Source: Streptomyces sp. NRRL F-5630
GTDB taxonomy: Bacteria; Actinomycetota; Actinomycetes; Streptomycetales; Streptomycetaceae
Assembly (NCBI RefSeq): GCF_000719475.1
Contig: NZ_JOGO01000019.1
Span: 61,827-125,826, forward strand
Reading direction: 5' to 3'
Length of the DNA: 64,000 nucleotides
The notes beneath the pieces were generated by a model. That model ran no database searches and was not told where the DNA came from. It saw nothing but the letters and a program-made list of their open reading frames with translations. Below, piece after piece: positions 1 to 6,529 of the stretch. Both the position numbers and the translations under genes were made by a program. Within the stretch, counting starts at the first letter, position 1, and every line of letters begins with the position of its first letter.

Positions 1-926
1 GGACCTCGCCGGGCCTGCTCGGCACCTCCGCCCACTTCCGGCGCCGCTGGATCGCCCCGATTGAGGCCGAGCGTTCCGCCTCGCCCGCCGGTGAGGGACC
101 TGGCCCCACCACCGAACGGCTCGCCGGTCTCGTCCGGCCCTTCCTCCTGCGCCGCCGCAAGTCCGACCCCGGCGTGGCCCCCGAACTGCCGCCCAAGACC
201 GAGACGGACCACCCCGTGGCGCTGACGGCCGAACAGACGGCCCTCTACGAGGAGCAGGTGCGCGCCACGATGGCCGAGATCCGGACGGCCAAGGGGATCG
301 CCCGCAGCGGTCTCGTCCTCCGGCTGCTCACGGGACTCAAGCAGATCTGCAACCACCCCGCCCAGTTCCTCAAGGAGAACGAACCGAGGCTGCCCGGACG
401 CTCCGGCAAACTGGCCCTGCTCGACGAACTGCTCGACACGATCCTGGCGGCGGACGGCGCGGTGCTGGTCTTCACCCAGTATGTCGCCATGGCCAGGCTC
501 CTCGAACGGCACCTGGAAGAGCGGGGCGTCATGGCCCAGTTGCTGCACGGGGGCACACCGGTACCCCGGCGCGAGGAGATGGTGCGCCGCTTCCAGGAGG
601 GCGCCGTGCCCGTCTTCCTGCTGTCACTGAAGGCGGCGGGCACCGGCCTCAACCTGACCAGGGCCGACCACGTCGTGCACTACGACCGGTGGTGGAACCC
701 GGCCGTCGAGGCCCAGGCGACCGACCGGGCCCACCGCATCGGGCAGACGCGGCCCGTGCAGGTACACCGGCTCATCGCGGAGGGAACGGTCGAGGACCGG
801 ATCGCGGCGCTGATGGAGAGCAAGCGGGAACTGGCCGACGCGGTGCTCGGCAGTGGCGAGCGGGCGCTGGCCCGGCTCGGGAACGACGAGCTGGCGAGCC
901 TGGTGGCGTTGAGGAGTGTGCGATGA
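1..926 (+). CDS. SNF2-family DNA helicase/ATPase, C-terminal part (5' end outside window)
   Basis: The reading frame is open from the first bases of the window, so the N-terminal DExx lobe lies outside. What remains carries the SNF2 hallmark VRPFLLRRRKSD and the whole helicase-C lobe: VLVFTQY (motif IV region), LSLKAAGTGLNLTRAD (motif V) and QATDRAHRIGQTRPV (motif VI, with arginine finger). Family knowledge: SWI2/SNF2 ATPases translocate on double-stranded DNA and remodel protein-DNA complexes; bacterial RapA-like members act at RNA polymerase or in repair. Its stop overlaps the start of the SWIM-domain gene by 4 bp, so the two are translationally coupled. Family assignment is secure; the specific role is not. 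Confidence 0.93.
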   Translation, partial: TSPGLLGTSAHFRRRWIAPIEAERSASPAGEGPGPTTERLAGLVRPFLLRRRKSDPGVAPELPPKTETDHPVALTAEQTALYEEQVRATMAEIRTAKGIARSGLVLRLLTGLKQICNHPAQFLKENEPRLPGRSGKLALLDELLDTILAADGAVLVFTQYVAMARLLERHLEERGVMAQLLHGGTPVPRREEMVRRFQEGAVPVFLLSLKAAGTGLNLTRADHVVHYDRWWNPAVEAQATDRAHRIGQTRPVQVHRLIAEGTVEDRIAALMESKRELADAVLGSGERALARLGNDELASLVALRSVR

Positions 927-2203
927 GCGACGGACACGAGGACCTGGCACAGGGTTTCGCCGCTTTCCCCGCCCGCCAGAGCGGCCCGGTCCGCGGCCGG
1001 TCCTGGTGGGCCAGGACCTGGATGGCGGCGGTCGAGGACGGCTGGCCCGTCGGCGCGTCGCTCAAGAAGGGGCGGGCGGTCGCCCGCTCGGGCCGCCTCG
1101 GCCCCCTGACGGTCGGTCCGGGCCACATCGCGGCCCAGGTGTACGAGGACGCGGACGAGCCGTACACCGTGGCCCTCACGCTCCCCGAACCGGACGACGA
1201 GCGCTGGGACGCCCTGTGGGAGCGGGTCGCCGACCGCCCGGCGGAGACGGCGGCGCTGCTCGCGGGGGAGGTGCCGCCCGATCTCCTGGAGGCGGCGGAG
1301 GACGCCCGCCTCGGCCTGCTTCCCGGGTACGGCGAGCTGGACGCCGACTGCGGTTGCGACGCTCCGGACCACCCGTGCGCGCACGCGGTCGCGTTGGCGT
1401 GGCAGTTCTCGTGGCTGCTCGACGAGGACCCGCGGCTGCTGCTCCTCGTACGCGGCCGAGGAGGGGCGACGGCACTGGAGGAGCTGAGGAGTGTCCTCTT
1501 CCTCCGCGCGCTGACCGAGGACGGACCGGGCGACGACGTCACGGAGCAGGGCGAGAACGGCACGGAGCCGGGCGATGTCCCGGTCCCCGAGGGCACGCCG
1601 CCCGCCGAGGCGTACGCACGCCCGCGCGTCCCTCTCCCGGCGCTCCCTCCTCTGCCCGAACTCCCTGAGGAGAGCGACGCGCCGGTCACCGGCATCGAGG
1701 CGGATCCGCTGGAGCGGCTCGTGGCCGACGCCGCCGCCCGCGCCGCGGCACTCCTCGCGTACGTCCTGGGGACGGCCGCCGAACCGCCCCCGCCGCTCGA
1801 TCTGTGGCAGGACACCGTACGGATCGCCGCGACCCACCCCGACCCCCGAGTTCCGGCGCGGCTGCGGGGCGCCTGCGGGCGGCCGGACGCACTGGACCGG
1901 GCGGTCGAGGCATGGCGGTGGGGCGGGGCCGAGGGGCTGAAGGTGCTCGAAGAGACCTGGCAGCCGGACGCCCCCGCCGTCGCCCGGGCACGCACGTCCC
2001 TCTCGACGGGCTGGGAGGACGAGAACCTCCCCGCCCCGGTCGTGAGCGGCAACCACTGGACACTCGCCGCACGGGGCCTGCAACTCCGCTACGGTCGCGA
2101 CGCCCGCTGGTACCCCTACCGCGCCCGCTCCGGCACGTGGTGGCCCGCCGGACCCCCTGCGCACGACCCCGCCCTGGCACTCGCGGAACTGCTCGGGGAC
2201 TGA
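923..2203 (+). CDS. SWIM zinc-finger domain protein
   Basis: 426 residues starting at the ATG that overlaps the upstream stop (ATGA, 923-926). A SWIM-type zinc ligand set is visible as C143-x-C145-x6-C152-x-H154 within DCGCDAPDHPCAH. The N-terminal half has a conserved-looking GRSWWARTWMAAVE block and the C-terminal half is rich in Glu/Pro with no recognised domain. SWIM modules bind DNA or protein and are often paired with SNF2 helicases in actinobacteria. The 4-bp overlap with the helicase argues that the two products form one complex, with SWIM as a likely nucleic-acid-binding partner. Function beyond that is inference. Confidence 0.88.
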   Translation: MSDGHEDLAQGFAAFPARQSGPVRGRSWWARTWMAAVEDGWPVGASLKKGRAVARSGRLGPLTVGPGHIAAQVYEDADEPYTVALTLPEPDDERWDALWERVADRPAETAALLAGEVPPDLLEAAEDARLGLLPGYGELDADCGCDAPDHPCAHAVALAWQFSWLLDEDPRLLLLVRGRGGATALEELRSVLFLRALTEDGPGDDVTEQGENGTEPGDVPVPEGTPPAEAYARPRVPLPALPPLPELPEESDAPVTGIEADPLERLVADAAARAAALLAYVLGTAAEPPPPLDLWQDTVRIAATHPDPRVPARLRGACGRPDALDRAVEAWRWGGAEGLKVLEETWQPDAPAVARARTSLSTGWEDENLPAPVVSGNHWTLAARGLQLRYGRDARWYPYRARSGTWWPAGPPAHDPALALAELLGD

Positions 2204-3034
2204 GGCGGCGGCAGCGGTCGGCACGCCAATCCCCGCCGCTGTCACGCCCGCGGGAAAGCCAGGACCGGCGGGAAACGCGGCGGTGTGCGCCCCCGCAGGC
2301 GTGCGAGCATTGCTTTGAGTTCTTCCCGCATTGATCCCCGTTCGGGCAAGGAACTTTTGGACTCCGGGGCCCGTGTGCCCCCCATCAGCCATGATCCGGG
2401 GCACCGGGCTCGGAAGCACTGGGAGACCGCCGCTCCGGGGCATGGCCGTCATCTGCTCGCAGGCCGGGACACGGTGGGCACTGCGTCGCGCCGCTGAAGA
2501 AAGTGTTCGGTGGCGCGGTACGCCCCACTGGCCGTGACCGGTCTCGCGACGCGGAAGGGAGAGGCTGCACAGGAGACCCTCGTGTGCAGCCTCCAGTCCG
2601 GTTCTCGCCACCGCCGACGCAGACGTGCGAGCCGACGACGTAGCCGCTCTGTTCCGAGGCTCCGAGGCCAGGAAGGCCAGAACGGCGGCGGCTTCCTCTG
2701 GCGCCCCCATGGAGACCGTCCTTGGTGCTGAGTCCGCATTCCTTTACGTGTCGTCCAAGGCGTCGGCGGTGTCCGGCTTGCAGGGCCCAGTGGCGGACGC
2801 GGCGATCGCGCAGGCCCCCGGTGGCGTCCGGCGGATCTCGGCGCTGCCTTCCGGTGGACCTTGCCGCTCGCGGTGGCACGGCCTCCGGTGCTTCGTCAGG
2901 CGCCGGATGTGCCGAACGCCCCGGCGGGGCAAGGCCGTTGAGCCCGGCTTGGCTGACCGGATCTCCGGCAGTTTCGGCCGAGTCGTCGGCGTCGTCCGCA
3001 TCCTCGCCCCCGCGCCCCGCCAACCACCTTTCGG
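2204..3034. other. Intergenic region, no intact gene seen
   Basis: About 830 bases between the SWIM gene and the first Zur box. No frame shows consistent streptomycete codon bias with a ribosome-binding site. On the minus strand around 2650-2710 a short stretch reads MGAPEEAAAVLAFLASEP, which resembles the C-terminal PEE-hAAxVAFLAS motif of short-chain dehydrogenases; it breaks off after about 20 residues and could be a gene relic. Otherwise nothing recognisable. Confidence 0.5.
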
Positions 3035-3058
3035 TAATGAAAACCATTGTCGTATGCT
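3035..3058 (+). promoter_or_regulatory. Zur box 1, upstream of the L31/CobW/S18 genes
   Basis: An unusually AT-rich block in the local sequence, with core TGAAAACCATTGTCG, resembles the streptomycete Zur operator TGAAAATGATTTTCA. The reverse complement of 5451-5474 is the same 24-mer with only two differences. It lies about 70 bases before the L31 start and covers a plausible TATGCT -10 element (3053-3058). Zur with zinc bound represses alternative ribosomal protein genes in Streptomyces; derepression under zinc starvation is the expected behaviour here. Confidence 0.8.
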
Positions 3059-3127
3059 GTCTTCCGCGCCGCCACACCTGGCCCGGCGACGGCCCCGCAG
3101 GGCCTCGGCAAGAAACGAAGGACAGCG

Positions 3128-3382
3128 ATGAAAACCGGAATCCACCCCCCGTACAGCCCCGTCGTCTTCCGTGACCGGGCGGCCGGGTTCGCCTTTCTGA
3201 CCCGTTCGACCATGACGAGCGAACGGACCGTCGAGTGGGAGGACGGCCGGACCTACCCGGTGGTCGACGTCGAGATCTCCTCCGCGAGCCACCCCTTCTA
3301 CACCGGCACCGCGCGCGTCGTGGACGCCGCCGGGCGGGTCGAGCGCTTCGAGCGGCGGTACGGGCGAGGGGCCGGCCGATGA
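3128..3382 (+). CDS. rpmE2: 50S ribosomal protein bL31 type B (zinc-free paralogue)
   Basis: 84 residues beginning [20 protein letters not shown], with the internal [19 protein letters not shown] block typical of type B L31. It contains no cysteine, so it lacks the zinc-binding motif of the housekeeping L31. Family knowledge: such C-minus paralogues replace the zinc-containing protein in the ribosome when zinc is scarce, releasing zinc. The ATG follows an AGGACAG ribosome-binding region and the gene sits directly behind Zur box 1. Its stop overlaps the next gene by 4 bp. An upstream in-frame extension is rejected because it would read through the Zur box. Confidence 0.95.
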   Translation: MKTGIHPPYSPVVFRDRAAGFAFLTRSTMTSERTVEWEDGRTYPVVDVEISSASHPFYTGTARVVDAAGRVERFERRYGRGAGR

Positions 3383-4539
3383 GGCCGCAGGACACCCCGC
3401 TGCCCGTCGTCCTCGTGGCGGGCATCCACGCCGAGGCGCGGGCGAGGACGGTCGCCCACCTGCTGCGCGTCGTGCCCGGCAGCGTCGTGCTCCACCACGA
3501 CCTGCGCGACGCCCCCTCGGGAGCGGTCGTACGCGAGTTGCGCGACGCCTCGGGCACCCTGGCCACCGGCGAGACGCCGCTCGTCAACGACTGCGCGTGC
3601 TGCGCGCTGCGCGAGGACCTCGTCCCCGAGCTGCGGCGTCTCGCGCGCGACGGTACGACGCGACTCGCCCTCGTCGAGCTGTGGGACTCCGTCGAACCGC
3701 GCGCGATGGCCGAGGTCGTCGTCGCGCACGCGGGGGAACTGCTGCGGCTCGGGAACGTGCTGACCGCCGTGGACCCCGCTCTCGTACTGGCCTGCCTCGG
3801 CAACGGTGACGAACTCGCCGAGGCCGGTCTCGCCGCCGCGCCGACGGACGAGCGCACCGTGGGCGACACCTTCGCCCGGCAACTGGAGTATCCGGGCGTC
3901 CTCGTGCTCGCCGGTCAGGACGAGGAATGCGCCCCGGACGACCTCGCCCTGCTCACCCAACTGCACCCCACCGCACGACGTCTGCCGCTCGGTTCCCCCG
4001 CACTGCCCCGTCTGCTCGACGCGGGCTTCGACACCGAGGCGGCGGCCGCCGCCCAGCATCCGGCGATGGCTCTTCTTCCACAGGAGGCGGAGGAGGCCGG
4101 CGTCGGCACGCTCGTCTGGCGTCACCGCCGCCCCTTCCATCCCGGCCGCCTCTTCGAGGCGCTGGAGGAGTTGTGCTGCGCGGCGGTACGCAGCCGGGGC
4201 CGCTTCTGGCTCGCCGACCGGCCCGACACGCTCCTGCACTGGGACGCGGCCGGTGGCGCCCTGTGCGTGGAGACGGCCGGGCCCTGGCTGCGCGGACTGC
4301 CGGACGCGGCCTGGGACCTCGTTCCCCCGCTGCGCCGGGCCGCCGCCGCGCTCGACTGGGACCCCGAGCACGGCGACCGCGAGCAGCACCTCGTCTTCAC
4401 CTCGCCCGACCTCGACCGCGAGGGCATCGCCGCCCTCCTCGCCTCCTGCCTGCTGACCGACACCGAGATGGCGGGCGGCGCGGAGACGTGGAAGCACTTC
4501 CCGGCCTCGTTCGACCAGTTCCTCGACCCCGTCCACTGA
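3379..4539 (+). CDS. CobW-family protein with degenerate GTPase motifs
   Basis: 386 residues, start overlapping the L31 stop (ATGA). The CobW C-terminal domain is clear ([17 protein letters not shown], then [18 protein letters not shown]). The metal-binding CxCC motif is kept as [12 protein letters not shown]. The nucleotide site is not: where CobW proteins have GFLGAGKTT this one reads [13 protein letters not shown], with no Walker A lysine; the ESSGxSEP element reads VELWDSVEP; and no NKxD is evident. COG0523/ZNG-type proteins are GTP-dependent zinc metallochaperones. This one may bind zinc without GTP hydrolysis or serve as a regulatory partner. Position under a Zur box supports a zinc role. 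Confidence 0.85.
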   Translation: MRPQDTPLPVVLVAGIHAEARARTVAHLLRVVPGSVVLHHDLRDAPSGAVVRELRDASGTLATGETPLVNDCACCALREDLVPELRRLARDGTTRLALVELWDSVEPRAMAEVVVAHAGELLRLGNVLTAVDPALVLACLGNGDELAEAGLAAAPTDERTVGDTFARQLEYPGVLVLAGQDEECAPDDLALLTQLHPTARRLPLGSPALPRLLDAGFDTEAAAAAQHPAMALLPQEAEEAGVGTLVWRHRRPFHPGRLFEALEELCCAAVRSRGRFWLADRPDTLLHWDAAGGALCVETAGPWLRGLPDAAWDLVPPLRRAAAALDWDPEHGDREQHLVFTSPDLDREGIAALLASCLLTDTEMAGGAETWKHFPASFDQFLDPVH

Positions 4540-4564
4540 CGCCGCCGCACCAAGGAGCCCTCCC

Positions 4565-4798
4565 GTGCCCCGCACCACCCGCCGTGACACCCGCACCCCG
4601 CGCCCCAACCCGCTCGACGCCGCCGGGATCACGTACATCGACTACAAGGACACCGACCTCCTGCGGAAGTTCATCTCCGACCGCGGCAAGATCCGCAGCC
4701 GCCGCGTCACCCGGGTGAGCGCCCAGCAGCAGCGGCAGCTCGCCGCCGCGATCAAGAACGCCCGCGAGATGGCTCTCCTTCCGTACGGCAGCCGCTGA
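4565..4798 (+). CDS. rpsR2: 30S ribosomal protein bS18 (zinc-free paralogue)
   Basis: 77 residues from a GTG start 8 bases behind an AAGGAG site. The S18 core is plain: [39 protein letters not shown], and the terminal [14 protein letters not shown]. The N-terminal cysteine pair found in zinc-binding streptomycete S18 is absent. It lies 25 bases after the CobW gene in the same orientation and is probably read from the Zur box 1 promoter. Expected to be incorporated into 30S subunits under zinc limitation. Confidence 0.95.
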   Translation: MPRTTRRDTRTPRPNPLDAAGITYIDYKDTDLLRKFISDRGKIRSRRVTRVSAQQQRQLAAAIKNAREMALLPYGSR

Positions 4799-4990
4799 GC
4801 CGCAGCCGCCGAGCCGCGATCCCTGAGTCTCGCTCCCCCGGGGACGCAGTCGCCGAGCCGCGCGCGCCGGACCCGTGCTCCCTGGGCCCGGGAGCGCCCG
4901 GCCGCGGTCGTCCTCCCCACCTATGGACCAGGCGCCGTCGCGACACCACCTCCTGACCCCTCGCATCCCCGCCTCAGAAAGGCAGCCCCC

Positions 4991-5161
4991 ATGGCCGTCC
5001 CCAAGCGCAAGACCTCCCGCGCCCACACCCGTCACCGCAGGGCGCAATGGAAGGCGAGCGCCCCGAAACTCGTCACCGTCACCGTGGACGGGGTCGCCCA
5101 CCGCGTGCCCCAGCACCTCGTGGCGGCCTACCGCCGCGGCCTGCTGCGACCCGAGGAGTGA
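4991..5161 (+). CDS. rpmF2: 50S ribosomal protein bL32 (zinc-free paralogue)
   Basis: A small 56-codon gene starting [20 protein letters not shown], the signature N-terminus of L32, and continuing with [20 protein letters not shown]. Zinc-type L32 has two CxxC-like pairs in its second half; this protein has no cysteine at all. An AGAAAGGCAG stretch precedes the ATG. It stands 192 bases after S18, the only loose gap in the island, and 5 bases before the remnant CobW gene. No Zur box is seen directly in front, so it is presumably transcribed with the upstream genes. Confidence 0.93.
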   Translation: MAVPKRKTSRAHTRHRRAQWKASAPKLVTVTVDGVAHRVPQHLVAAYRRGLLRPEE

Positions 5162-5166
5162 GCGCG

Positions 5167-5475
5167 ATGGGCGCGCACGCCCTGCCCGTGGCCGTGCTCT
5201 CCGGCTTCCTCGGCGCGGGCAAGACGACGCTGCCCCAGTACGTGCTCGACGACCGGGACCTCCTCATCGAGTCCAGCGGGATCTCCGAGCCCTGGCGGTC
5301 GCCGCGACCTTCGCCCTTCGCCCGTGACGACGGGACGAACCTCGGCGAGGTGGCGCGGCTCGACACGAGGGTCACCGTCGTGGAAGGGAGGAACTCTTCC
5401 GTTCGCCCGCCGCCTTCCATCCCGGCCATGCGGCGCGTACCGCGAGAAGTAGCATACGACAACGATTTTCATTAG
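5167..5475 (+). pseudogene. CobW-family GTPase remnant with a large internal deletion
   Basis: The frame starts MGAHALPVAVLSGFLGAGKT, a perfect CobW Walker A. After YVLDDRDLL it jumps straight to IESSGISEP, which in intact CobW proteins lies roughly 80-100 residues later, so the CxCC motif and flanks are gone. Bases 5292-5315 read LAVAATFA, the expected continuation, in a different frame. The original frame resumes at 5317 with ARDDGTNLGEVARLDTRVTVVEG, which implies one lost and one gained base. The NKxD region and CobW C-terminal domain are missing, and the frame ends inside Zur box 2. I call it a decayed zinc-chaperone GTPase, not a functional one. Confidence 0.85.
5451..5474 (-). promoter_or_regulatory. 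Zur box 2, upstream of L28/S14
   Basis: The sequence AGCATACGACAACGATTTTC followed by ATTA is the reverse complement of Zur box 1 except at two positions. Core on the minus strand: TGAAAATCGTTGTCG. It lies 39 bases before the L28 start, the right distance to cover the promoter, and overlaps the 3' end of the CobW remnant. Repression by zinc-loaded Zur is inferred from family knowledge and from the genes that follow. Confidence 0.8.
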
Positions 5476-5512
5476 CGAACGGGGTTCGTGCCCCGCGAAG
5501 AGAGAGGCATCC

Positions 5513-5749
5513 ATGTCCGCGCACTGCCAACTCACCGGGAGCAAACCCGCTTTCGGCAACAAGGTGTCCCATTCGCACCGCCGCACGTCGCGGCGCTTCG
5601 ACCCGAACATCCAGCGCAAGAGGTACTGGCTCCCCAGCGAGGGCCGGTACGTCCGGCTGGTGCTGAGTGCCAAGGGGATCAAGACGGTCGACGCCATTGG
5701 CATCGAGGCCGCCGTCGCCCGTGTCCGTGCCCGGGGGAACCGCGTCTGA
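5513..5749 (+). CDS. rpmB2: 50S ribosomal protein bL28 (zinc-free paralogue)
   Basis: 78 residues with the L28 signature [24 protein letters not shown] split over residues 12-35, then [19 protein letters not shown]. The paired CxxC motifs of zinc-type L28 are missing; only Cys5 remains. The ATG follows an AGAGAGG ribosome-binding stretch and lies 39 bases behind Zur box 2. The stop shares bases with the ATG of S14 (TGATG), so the two are co-translated. In other streptomycetes an L33 gene commonly belongs to this set; none is found here. Confidence 0.95.
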   Translation: MSAHCQLTGSKPAFGNKVSHSHRRTSRRFDPNIQRKRYWLPSEGRYVRLVLSAKGIKTVDAIGIEAAVARVRARGNRV

Positions 5750-6054
5750 TGGCCAAGAAGAGCAAGATCGCCAAGAACGACAAGCGCCGCGAGATCGTCG
5801 AGCGCTACGCCGCCCGCCGGGCCGAGCTGAAGGAGATCCTGCGTCGCCCGGACTCCGGTGAGGAGGAGAGGAGCGCCGCCCTGCGCGAGCTGCGTCGCCA
5901 GCCGCGCGACGCCAGCGCGACGCGCGTCCGCAATCGGGACAGCGTGGACGGCCGGCCCAGGGGGCACCTGCGCAAGTTCGGCCTCTCGCGCGTCCGCGTC
6001 CGGGAACAGGCGCACGCGGGCTTCCTGCCGGGAGTGACCAAGTCCTCCTGGTGA
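5749..6054 (+). CDS. rpsN2: 30S ribosomal protein uS14 (long, zinc-free type)
   Basis: 101 residues, [20 protein letters not shown] at the start and [19 protein letters not shown] near the end, the classical long S14 without the CxxC pairs of the 61-residue zinc form. Start overlaps the L28 stop. Streptomycetes carry the short zinc-type S14 in the main ribosomal operon and keep the long one under Zur control; its place behind Zur box 2 agrees. No separate ribosome-binding site is visible, consistent with translational coupling. Confidence 0.95.
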   Translation: MAKKSKIAKNDKRREIVERYAARRAELKEILRRPDSGEEERSAALRELRRQPRDASATRVRNRDSVDGRPRGHLRKFGLSRVRVREQAHAGFLPGVTKSSW

Positions 6055-6529
6055 GGGAGTGATCAGCCCCGCTGCGCGGCGGCCACGGCACCGCCCGCGC
6101 CGCCTCGCCGCGGGCGTCGCGGCCGGTACCGCTTCGGCGCCTCGCTCACGAAATGACCGGCGAAGGGGGCGGCTCTGCTCGGCCCCCCGGGCGGGCCGCG
6201 CTCTGGATCAGCCGCCCTGGGTGCCTGGCGCCGGGAAGGCCGTCCCGCCGGGCAGGCGGTCCGGTTCGCGGCGGTCCGGCGTGACGCCCTGGGCGGCCGG
6301 GGCCGCCGCCACACCGCCTGGGCCCGCGTGCCGCCCCCGCCCGGCGACCGGGCGCTCCGCTCCGTGGCGGGCGGGGCGCCGGTGGACCGGGGCACCTCGG
6401 GGGCGGTCCGGGTGGGTGCCACGGTCACCCGCCTTGCTCTTCCGCGTCACCCTGCCGCTAGTTTGGGTCCGGAGAGGTATGAGGGCCCGTGGGGCGAAGG
6501 CGCGCGCGGGGAACTGGAGGGCGGGAAGA
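6055..6529. other. Intergenic region before the kinase gene
   Basis: About 475 very G/C-rich bases. No open frame with plausible codon use or similarity to a known family, no clear promoter, no repeat. An in-frame ATG at 6479 would lengthen the downstream kinase by 17 basic residues; I prefer the GTG at 6530. Confidence 0.45.

Noticed and set aside
680..2710. 676-codon minus-strand open frame across the SWIM gene
   Set aside because: Shadow of the plus-strand SWIM gene; no recognisable domain over its length and no ribosome-binding site.
5167..5475. A functional small GTPase
   Set aside because: Most of the G domain and the CobW C-terminal domain are absent and two frame changes are needed to recover family sequence.
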